The notes under the pieces: model-generated
Seen by the model: the letters and a program-made list of their open reading frames with translations, nothing else
Told to the model about the DNA's origin: nothing
Databases searched by the model: none
Program-made: the position numbers and the translations under genes
Assembly: GCF_040096055.1 (NCBI RefSeq)
Contig: NZ_JBBMFK010000017.1
Location: 1 to 64,000, forward strand
DNA length: 64,000 nt
From: Pseudoflavonifractor intestinihominis
GTDB taxonomy: Bacteria > Bacillota > Clostridia > Oscillospirales > Oscillospiraceae
Direction of reading: 5' to 3'
Shown: positions 58,159-64,000 of the stretch, piece by piece
How positions within the stretch are numbered: position 1 is the first letter of the stretch
Layout: each line of letters begins with the position of its first letter

Positions 58159-58287
58159 CAAAAGTCAGAGCGCGCTCACGCCGCTGCTCCTCCTTTCCAA
58201 AGCGAACCCGCTTCGCCGGGCTTCGATTTGGCATTGGGTGCAAACCTGAAAGCTGCGGCATCTATACTGTTGCGATGTTCCATGTCG

Positions 58288-58319
58288 GGGCAAAGTCCGG
58301 CTTTGCTCCGGCGTTTTTT
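58288..58319 (+). terminator. second hairpin with T run before the Nudix gene
   Basis: GGGCAAAG pairs with CTTTGCTC around TCCGG, then CGGCGTTTTTT. The intervening 58160-58287 stretch has no gene; it may be the remnant of a removed locus. Confidence 0.6.
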
Positions 58320-58353
58320 ATTCTCCCGGCAAAATTGACTGCGAGGTGGAGAT

Positions 58354-58830
58354 ATGGATATTTCATTTGAATCCGGGAATGAAAAATTCAATTACAGAGT
58401 ATGTGCCATCATTCTGAATGACGGCAAGATTTTGGCCATGCACGATGAACGCTCCCCCTATTTCTATCTGCCCGGCGGACGTGTCAAACTGGGTGAAACG
58501 GCAGAAGATGCCGTCACCAGAGAAATAGAAGAAGAATTAAATATTACAGCCAAGATTGTCCGTCCTCTTTGGTTCAATCAGGGCTTTTTCAAAGAGGATG
58601 TTGATGGCCTGCACTACCATGAGGTCTGTATTTATTTTCTGATGGACATTTCACATACTGACCTGCTTGATAAAGGCGACAGGTTTTTTATACGGGAAGG
58701 AAGTCACCAGCATACTTTTGAGTGGCTGAAATACGAACAATTACAGCACGAATATTTTTATCCGCTCTTTTTGAAAAAGGACATCTTTGATTTGCCCCAG
58801 ACGTTCACAATTCGCACCGAATATGAATGA
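58354..58830 (+). CDS. Nudix hydrolase
   Basis: 158 residues. The Nudix box GRVKLGETAEDAVTREIEEE (47-66) with following LNI is intact, giving the Mg2+-binding Glu residues. The substrate (a nucleoside diphosphate linked to X) cannot be predicted. AT-rich codon use differs from its neighbours, suggesting transfer. It starts at ATG 58354 after GAGGTGGAG. A GNAT gene follows after 55 bases. Confidence 0.9.
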   Translation: MDISFESGNEKFNYRVCAIILNDGKILAMHDERSPYFYLPGGRVKLGETAEDAVTREIEEELNITAKIVRPLWFNQGFFKEDVDGLHYHEVCIYFLMDISHTDLLDKGDRFFIREGSHQHTFEWLKYEQLQHEYFYPLFLKKDIFDLPQTFTIRTEYE

Positions 58831-58885
58831 CCTCCCATCATCTTCAGAGAAATATGGACCATTTTAATTGCTGCGAGGCGTAAAT

Positions 58886-59506
58886 ATGATTACAGAAAGC
58901 CAATACCTTGCCAATCCGTGCAGAGCGGCGTCCCTCCCCTACTGGAAGGCAAAAAGCATGGTTCTGCCGGAGGGAATCCTCATCATACATGACGATGATT
59001 TCCGTCCGCCGGAGTTTGCGCAGTACACGGACGAGCCGTATTTTCGCCTGTTCCACAGTCTGAAGCACCTGTCCCCTCCCCAGCTGCCGGAGGGGTTCCG
59101 CTTATGTGATATTACCTTGCGGGAATATGCGGACCATATCAACAGCTGCTATGATGATATCGGTGTTTCAGAGTCTGAACTGTATCGCTCCACCACGCGG
59201 CCGGTGTATGACGCCGGACTGTGGATCGCTGTGAAGGAGGAGCGGACCGGCGCAATTGCCGCGACCGGCATTGGAGAACTGGACCGTGAAATCGGCGAGG
59301 GGATCCTGGAGTGGATCCAGGTATCTCAGGCGTATCGCGGGCGCGGGCTGGGCCGTTCCCTCGTCTCCGAACTGCTGTGGCGGATGCGCGGCTCGGCCAG
59401 CTTTGCCACGGTATCCGGTCAATGCGGCAATCCGACGAATCCGGAGCGGCTCTACCGGAAGTGCGGATTCGCCGGCAGCGATATATGGCATGTACTGAGG
59501 AGATAA
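58886..59506 (+). CDS. GNAT family N-acetyltransferase
   Basis: 206 residues with an extended N-terminal region (1-70). The acetyl-CoA-binding motif A is ILEWIQVSQAYRGRGLGRSL (about 141-160), and the motif B region ends RLYRKCGFAGSD. ATG 58886 is preferred over an in-frame start six codons upstream because GAGGCG precedes it. The substrate is unknown. It shares direction and probably transcript with the Nudix gene. Confidence 0.85.
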   Translation: MITESQYLANPCRAASLPYWKAKSMVLPEGILIIHDDDFRPPEFAQYTDEPYFRLFHSLKHLSPPQLPEGFRLCDITLREYADHINSCYDDIGVSESELYRSTTRPVYDAGLWIAVKEERTGAIAATGIGELDREIGEGILEWIQVSQAYRGRGLGRSLVSELLWRMRGSASFATVSGQCGNPTNPERLYRKCGFAGSDIWHVLRR

Positions 59507-59532
59507 GCCGCTCACCGCTCCAAAACAGCGCA

Positions 59533-59569
59533 AAACCGGGGGACACGTCGATGTGTCCCCCGGTTTTTT
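59533..59569. terminator. terminator between the GNAT gene and the small lipoprotein
   Basis: AAACCGGGGGACAC (59533-59546) pairs with GTGTCCCCCGGTTT (59553-59566). T runs on both strands for converging genes. Confidence 0.88.
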
Positions 59570-59573
59570 ATCC

Positions 59574-59909
59574 TTACTGCTTCACCAGCTTGGTGGCCAC
59601 GGGCGTGGCGTTCTCGTCGCCCAGCACGCCGGTGTAGGTCACCTCCACCTTGTCGCCCTCGGCGAAGGTGCTGGCGTCCAGGCCCTTGTCAAAGTCAAAG
59701 ATCTGATAGTCGCCGTTGTCCAGCAGCAGCACCAGATAGTCGTCCATCCGATTGATGGTGCCGGTGATGGTGGAGGTCTTGATCTCCATCATACCGCTCT
59801 CGCTGGGCGCGGGAGAGGCGGACTGCTTGCCGGGGAGGCCCAGCTTGGAACAGGAGGCCAGGGAGAGCACCAGAGCGGCGCCCAGGATCACGGTAGCGAT
59901 TCGTTTCAT
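59574..59909 (-). CDS. small lipoprotein, unknown
   Basis: 111 residues from MKRIATVILG, with lipobox LASC (Cys20). The rest is a compact beta-rich domain (TITGTINRMDDYLVLLLD and VTYTGVLGDENATPVATKL) resembling an OB-fold. ATG 59909 was chosen because AAAGGA is nine bases upstream; an in-frame ATG three codons earlier abuts it. It is divergent from blaI, so it may share regulation by BlaI. Confidence 0.75.
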   Translation of the reverse strand: MKRIATVILGAALVLSLASCSKLGLPGKQSASPAPSESGMMEIKTSTITGTINRMDDYLVLLLDNGDYQIFDFDKGLDASTFAEGDKVEVTYTGVLGDENATPVATKLVKQ

Positions 59910-60052
59910 ATCAGACATTCCTTTCAATTCAATCAATTTCATCGTCCCACTGCCCGGGGACCAGTGCTCCCACATTATAGCCCGGGATTATGTAAAATCA
60001 ATATAGCCCGTCTTACCATTTGTTAAGGTTGCCTTCATGTTTCGAAAAACAG

Positions 60053-60081
60053 TTGACATCTACGTCTACACCATGTAGACT
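60053..60081 (+). promoter_or_regulatory. promoter of blaI-blaR1
   Basis: TTGACA (60053-60058), 17-base spacer, TAGACT (60076-60081), with the first operator occupying the spacer and -10. Confidence 0.85.
60064..60080. promoter_or_regulatory. BlaI-type operator 1
   Basis: GTCTACACCATGTAGAC, an inverted repeat GTCTAC/GTAGAC, related to the MecI/BlaI consensus (TACA/TGTA). It covers the -10. Confidence 0.8.
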
Positions 60082-60087
60082 ATATTT

Positions 60088-60104
60088 GACTACAAGAAGT
60101 AGAC
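60088..60104. promoter_or_regulatory. BlaI-type operator 2
   Basis: GACTACAAGAAGTAGAC with arms CTAC/GTAG, 24 bases from the first site's centre. It overlaps the transcription start and lies just before the ribosome-binding site. Confidence 0.75.
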
Positions 60105-60119
60105 AGAGGAGGTGTTCCC

Positions 60120-60491
60120 ATGAAGGAGTATCAGCTGGGTGCGGTGGAGTCCCGCTTTGCCGACCTGATCTGGGCGGGCGCGCCCATCACCACCGGGGAG
60201 CTGGTGCGGCAGGCCGAGCAGGCCCTGGGCTGGAAGCGCACTACCACCTACACCGTGCTCAAGCGGCTGTGTGAACGGGGGCTTTTCCAGACCCGGGACA
60301 GCGTGGTCACCGCTCTCATCTCCCGGGAGGAGTTCTACGCCATGAAGAGCCGCCGCTTTGTGGAGGAGAGCTTTGACGGCTCCCTGCCCGCCTTCCTGGC
60401 GGCCTTTACCGCCCGGAAAAAGCTCTCCCCCCAGGAGATCGACCAGATCCGCCGCATGATCGACGCCTGCGGAGAGGAGGAGAACTCATGA
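60120..60491 (+). CDS. blaI: BlaI/MecI/CopY family repressor
   Basis: 123 residues with a winged helix-turn-helix (about 8-75): LGAVESRFADLIW and WKRTTTYTVLKRLCERGL are typical. The C-terminal dimerisation helices (80-123) carry the segment normally cleaved by BlaR1. ATG 60120, after GAGGAGG. The four-base overlap with blaR1 gives coupled translation. Confidence 0.92.
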   Translation: MKEYQLGAVESRFADLIWAGAPITTGELVRQAEQALGWKRTTTYTVLKRLCERGLFQTRDSVVTALISREEFYAMKSRRFVEESFDGSLPAFLAAFTARKKLSPQEIDQIRRMIDACGEEENS

Positions 60492-62341
60492 GTACCCTGT
60501 TCTGGAAGCTGCTGAACATGAGCATTTCCGCCGGATGGCTGATTCTGGCGGTGATGGTCCTGCGGCTGGTGCTGCGCAAGGCGCCCAGGGGCCTCCGGTG
60601 CGCCCTGTGGGGCATTGTAGCCCTGCGGCTGGTCCTCCCCTTCTCCCTGGAGAGCCCGGTCAGCCTGATTCCCAACGGTGAGACTGTGTCCGCCTCTGTG
60701 CTCAGCGGCGGAGCGCTCCAGGTCAGCACCGGGGTGGACCTTCTGGACAGGCCGGTCAGCAATTATCTGGAGCCCTCGTCCGCCGTGACGGCCGCTGCCG
60801 GAGGCGGCATCCACTGGATGGAGCTGCTGAGCTGGCTCTGGCTGGCGGGCATGGCCGCCCTGCTGGCATACGGCTTGGTCAGCTGGCTGGCGCTGCGGCG
60901 CAGGGTGGCGGAGGCTGTCCCCCTCCGGGACGGGCTGTGGCTGTGCGACCGCATCCCCACCCCCTTTATCCTGGGCCTGTTCCGCCCCCGGATCTATTTG
61001 CCCTCCCATATGGCGGAGGAGGACATCCCCTGCGTGGAGGCCCACGAGCGGGCCCACCTGGCCCGCCGGGACCACTGGTGGAAGCCTCTGGGTTTCCTGC
61101 TGCTGGCGGTCTACTGGTTCAACCCTCTGGTGTGGGCGGGCTACCTGCTCTTCTGCCGGGACCTGGAGCTCGCCTGTGACGAGCATGTGGTGGCCGGCTG
61201 GGACGCCCAGGCCCGACAGGCCTACGCCCGGGCCCTGCTCTCGTGCAGCGTGTCCCGCCCTGCCCTCTCCGCCTGCCCCCTGGCTTTCGGCGAAGTGGGC
61301 GTGAAGGAGCGGGTCAAGGCCGTGTTCCGCTGCAAAAAGCCCGCCCTGTGGGCCCTTCTGGCCGCCGCAGGACTGTGCGTGGCGGTGGCGGTCTGCTTCC
61401 TCACCGACCCGGAGCAGCTCACCCTGGACAACATCACGTCGGAGCGGGGCTATGCCATCACCAGCCAGACCCCTTACGTTCTCACCCTGTCGGTGCCCAA
61501 GGGCACCCTGACTGAGGACTGCTACACCGGAGAAGGGCAGGTTTTCAGGGAAAATGAAGTCCCCGCCTTCCAGAGCGACACCACCACCATCTACCTGGAG
61601 CAGGTCATGCCCTCCAACGAGGGGGACGAATATCTCGTCTTTATGTTCAACTGCTCCTATCAGCTGCCCGAGTCGGGCACCATCCCGCTGCCCTATCAGA
61701 AGTCAAAGGACGGCTACCGGCTCTTTGCCTATCATGCCAGTGAGACGCTGACCGACGACAGCCCCCTCTACCCCGACGCAGTTTCCCTGCGCGGCATCGG
61801 GCCTGGGACACAGTTTGACTTCTATGTCCGGACTGATGCGTGCAGGGCAGCCAGCGGCACACTGGAGATGCAGCTGGGCTGCAATGCCCTGACCTATGTC
61901 CGGCTGAAGCCGGGCCAGTCGTCGCCCTCCGGCGTGCAGGAAAAGCAGACGGTCGCCGATGTCGACGATGTAAATGACGCAATTGCCGAGCTGCTGGCCG
62001 AGATTGCCTCCTCTCCACAGGAGGCCTCCAGCACGTTGGCCTATATCTCCGCACACCCCGAGGCTTATCAGCAGCTGCTGGACTACGGGGACCACACCCT
62101 GCGGTACTGCTTCGCCCAGTTCCTGGACGGCGGTCAGACCGGCCTGGAGGGGGCACTCATGTGGGATCTCATCTGCCAGCTGGCCCCCGAGGCGGAGCAG
62201 GTTTCCCTCACCGGCTCGGGGCAGGACTGCTTTGACGCCTGGCTGACCTCCGCCCGGGCGGACATGGCGGAGCGTGGGGCCGGATGGATGGAAAGCCACG
62301 CGCCCGCCGCCCTCCTGCTGCTCCAGACTGCCGGCGGGTAG
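60488..62341 (+). CDS. blaR1: BlaR1-type M56 membrane metallopeptidase without a penicillin-binding sensor
   Basis: 617 residues. The N-terminal half has four membrane helices (about 5-25, 34-54, 112-132, 285-305) with a zinc site at HERAH near 186-190 and DLELACDEHV near 225, where the Glu and His complete the site. The C-terminal half (about 315-617) is extracellular and lacks SxxK/SxN/KTG of the beta-lactam sensor; instead there are beta-rich segments and a helical tail. Substrate is presumably BlaI. What it senses is unknown, and no beta-lactamase gene is adjacent. Confidence 0.85.
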   Translation: MSTLFWKLLNMSISAGWLILAVMVLRLVLRKAPRGLRCALWGIVALRLVLPFSLESPVSLIPNGETVSASVLSGGALQVSTGVDLLDRPVSNYLEPSSAVTAAAGGGIHWMELLSWLWLAGMAALLAYGLVSWLALRRRVAEAVPLRDGLWLCDRIPTPFILGLFRPRIYLPSHMAEEDIPCVEAHERAHLARRDHWWKPLGFLLLAVYWFNPLVWAGYLLFCRDLELACDEHVVAGWDAQARQAYARALLSCSVSRPALSACPLAFGEVGVKERVKAVFRCKKPALWALLAAAGLCVAVAVCFLTDPEQLTLDNITSERGYAITSQTPYVLTLSVPKGTLTEDCYTGEGQVFRENEVPAFQSDTTTIYLEQVMPSNEGDEYLVFMFNCSYQLPESGTIPLPYQKSKDGYRLFAYHASETLTDDSPLYPDAVSLRGIGPGTQFDFYVRTDACRAASGTLEMQLGCNALTYVRLKPGQSSPSGVQEKQTVADVDDVNDAIAELLAEIASSPQEASSTLAYISAHPEAYQQLLDYGDHTLRYCFAQFLDGGQTGLEGALMWDLICQLAPEAEQVSLTGSGQDCFDAWLTSARADMAERGAGWMESHAPAALLLLQTAGG

Positions 62342-62466
62342 GGCCGGTCGATTTTGCTCTCCTTCTGTCACCCCGGCCCCGGCGGCGGCATAGACTGCCT
62401 CAGAGCCCGGCGCCAGCAGCCCGGGCTCCCGCAGACCATGCGGCACTTTCAGGAGGTAATCGCGCT

Positions 62467-63323
62467 ATGGCCGACACCCAGCAGGACCTTTTGGCCCTTC
62501 AGTACAGCCCCAGCTTCACCCTTCAGGGCCTTCAGGAGGAGAACGTCAACCTGACCCTCCCCCTGCTCCCAGCACTTTTGCTACCATCACCGGCACCGTG
62601 ACCGACGGTACCGCCCCCATTGCCGACGCCACCGTCAAGCTCTTTGACAGCGCCGGCCTGCCCTATCAGCACACCATGACCGCCGCCGACGGCACCTATA
62701 CCCTCAACGGCATCCCCGCCGGCACTTACAGCGTGGCGGCGGTCAAGGACGGCTACCGGATGAGCACCGCCGTGGGCGTCACGGTGACCGTCGGCAGCAC
62801 CACCGATATTCCCCTCACCTGCACGGCAGACGCCACTCTGGCCCTGGGGGCCATCGCAGGCACCCTGACTGTGTTTGGCACAACCGGCACCCCGCTGGCA
62901 GGGGCCAAAGTCACCCTGACCAACGCCGCGCTGGAGACCGTGGCCACCACCTATACCGCCGCCGACGGCGAGTTCCTGTTCTACGACGTGGCTGACGGCG
63001 TATACACCCTGCGGGCCTCCGCCCTGGGCTATCTCACTACCGCCCCCATGACCGTCACCATCCTGGGCGGCTCCACCGTCAACCTGACCATGACCACCCA
63101 GGTGGACAGCCGCACCTACAACGGCACGGTCAGCGGCATCATCACCGACCAGAACGGCGCGGCGGTGGCGGGCTGCTTCGTGGGCCTCTACCAGGTGACC
63201 ACAGTGGGCGACGTCACCAGTGAACAGCTCATCGCCGCCACCAAGACCAACACCGAGGGAAAGTACCTGTTCGGCGGCGTCACGGACGGCCAGTATCTGG
63301 TCAAGGCAAAGGTAAGCCAGTAA
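62467..63323 (+). pseudogene. carboxypeptidase-regulatory-like repeat protein with a one-base frameshift
   Basis: Starts at ATG 62467 (MADTQQDLLALQYSPSFTLQ), preceded by AGGAGG. The initial frame runs into a stop at 62601, while the next frame continues as three beta-sandwich repeats: TFATITGTVTDG, LGAIAGTLTVFG and NGTVSGIITDQNG. Adding one C to the CCC run near 62568-62570 would restore a smooth NLTLPLLPSTFATITG reading. No signal peptide or cell-wall anchor is visible. The frameshift may be a real mutation, phase variation or a sequencing error. The gene follows blaR1 by 126 bases. Confidence 0.75.
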
Positions 63324-63709
63324 CCTGTCCCTCGCCCCTGGTCCACGGTCCGGTCTTCCGCCTGTCCTGCGGCGGGGAGGCGGAGCAGAACCTCCGCCTC
63401 CCCTTCCGCCGGGACCTGTGTCTGGTCCGGGTGTGTGTATCCAGCAGCTGTCCCTGGGACAGCGTGACACTGCAGGACTGGAGGGGCTGCGTTCAGTCCT
63501 CCAGGCAGCTGTGGACCTGCGGCCAGGCCTTTTTTACCGGCCTGCCGCCGGGTCCATATCTCCTCTCCCTGCGCAGAGGCCCGTCGGGCCCGCGCCTGGT
63601 GCTCCTGCTTGCCCCCGGGGCCCGGATCACTCTGTGCCACGACCCGGCCTCCGGCTGCTGCCGGTGGTACAGGCAGCCCGGTCCCTGCACCCCGTTCCGC
63701 CCCCTCTAG
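63323..63709 (+). CDS. unassigned open frame after the repeat protein
   Basis: An open frame with protein-like character (VFRLSCGGEAEQNLRLPF, then GPYLLSLRRGPSGPRLVLLL and a cysteine-rich end). No canonical start lies near its beginning; GTG 63431 gives 92 residues. GLPPGPYLLSL recalls the end of a carboxypeptidase-regulatory repeat, so it may be a further domain of the upstream protein lost by a second frame change. Its coding status is uncertain. Confidence 0.4.
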   Translation, partial: TCPSPLVHGPVFRLSCGGEAEQNLRLPFRRDLCLVRVCVSSSCPWDSVTLQDWRGCVQSSRQLWTCGQAFFTGLPPGPYLLSLRRGPSGPRLVLLLAPGARITLCHDPASGCCRWYRQPGPCTPFRPL

Positions 63710-63719
63710 CCCATGCAAA

Positions 63720-63776
63720 AGCATCAGCCCCCTGCGCTGCACGCTCTGTGCGCCGCAGGGGGCTGATGCTCTCTTT
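63720..63776. terminator. terminator between the repeat-protein locus and the GGDEF gene
   Basis: AGCATCAGCCCCCTGCG (63720-63736) pairs with CGCAGGGGGCTGATGCT (63754-63770), then CTCTTTTT. It can serve both converging strands. Confidence 0.88.
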
Positions 63777-63780
63777 TTCC

Positions 63781-64000
63781 TTAATCCTGGCCGCCCGAGT
63801 CCTCGTAGAAGTGGAACCGGTTCTTTCCTCTCCGCTTGCTCTCGTACAGGGCCAGATCGGCTCGCTTCAGATAGTGGTCATAGCGGAAGTCCAGATTGCA
63901 CACATAGGTCAGGCCGATGCTGCCCGTGACGGCGGGGCCGGAGGTGCGGGACAGGGTGGTCAGCAGGGTCTCCACCCGCTGCTCCAGCCGCTCCCGCCGG
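63781..64000 (-). CDS. diguanylate cyclase (GGDEF) C-terminal part, cut by window edge
   Basis: The last 72 residues of a GGDEF domain: VTGSIGLTYV followed by KRADLALYESKRRGKNRFHF, the C-terminal helix and strand of the fold. The catalytic GG[D/E]EF loop and any sensor lie beyond the window. It would make cyclic di-GMP if intact. Confidence 0.9.
   Translation of the reverse strand, partial: RRERLEQRVETLLTTLSRTSGPAVTGSIGLTYVCNLDFRYDHYLKRADLALYESKRRGKNRFHFYEDSGGQD

Noticed and set aside
58160..58353. A second tRNA after tRNA-Leu
   Set aside because: No cloverleaf with a T-loop GTTCRA and CCA could be assembled.
1..64000. CRISPR array, rRNA, IS element or prophage
   Set aside because: No regularly spaced direct repeats, no rRNA-like stretches, no transposase, integrase or phage structural motifs were recognised in any frame.

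Overview
The window looks like chromosomal DNA of a GC-rich, anaerobic, Gram-positive member of the Clostridia. The best fit is the Oscillospiraceae/Ruminococcaceae group (Flavonifractor, Lawsonibacter, Oscillibacter-like). The evidence is two T-box leaders, a V-type (Ntp) ATPase operon, a GerMN lipoprotein, indirect Asn-tRNA synthesis (short AspRS plus GatCAB), cobalamin-dependent MetH with a separate activation protein, BlaI/BlaR1 regulation, tRNA genes with encoded CCA, and strong GGAGG ribosome-binding sites. The genus is an inference. No prophage, transposase, CRISPR array or rRNA was seen.

Layout. 1-1.9 kb: the start of nagB (minus), then a small operon (DUF3793, flavodoxin, DtxR-like repressor) behind two palindromes resembling iron-regulator boxes. 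1.9-3.9 kb: a leucine-type T-box and leuA. 4.0-8.6 kb (minus): lrp, aminotransferase, thrH, DUF1015, ispE. 9.1-18.2 kb: a complete nine-gene V-type ATPase operon. 18.2-20 kb: DUF2089 protein, small membrane protein, and on the minus strand an acidic 58-residue protein and a nucleotidyltransferase-like protein of lower GC. 20.1-24.6 kb (minus): metF, MetH activation protein, metH and a family-4 uracil-DNA glycosylase. 24.7-29.7 kb: T-box, aspS, gatC, gatA, gatB. 29.8-35.8 kb: cell-wall amidase, aconitase-family hydratase, an unknown protein, O-acetylhomoserine sulfhydrylase. 35.9-45.2 kb (minus): histidine kinase and GerMN lipoprotein, zinc-type ABC importer, MarR regulator and a heterodimeric ABC exporter. 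45.3-50.5 kb (minus): BMP-type nucleoside importer. 50.7-52.2 kb: infC-rpmI-rplT with leader. 52.3-57.9 kb (minus): hybrid histidine kinase, cardiolipin synthase, duplicated CmpB-type membrane protein. 58-64 kb: tRNA-Leu(CAA), Nudix hydrolase, GNAT acetyltransferase, small lipoprotein, blaI-blaR1, a frameshifted repeat-domain protein, an unassigned frame and the end of a GGDEF protein.

How it fits together. Much of the window is amino-acid, one-carbon and translation housekeeping with visible RNA or repressor control: T-boxes for leuA and aspS-gatCAB, an L20-type leader with a non-AUG infC start, and BlaI-type operators. Metal supply appears twice: the flavodoxin/DtxR-like operon and a His-rich ZnuABC-like importer.

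The most unusual items are: a DtxR/MntR-like repressor lacking nearly all metal ligands but carrying a Cys-rich motif; a GatA C-terminus apparently written by an intergenic palindromic repeat; a one-base frameshift in a C run inside a surface-type repeat protein next to blaR1; a BlaR1 without a penicillin-binding sensor; and a nucleotidyltransferase-like/acidic micro-protein pair.
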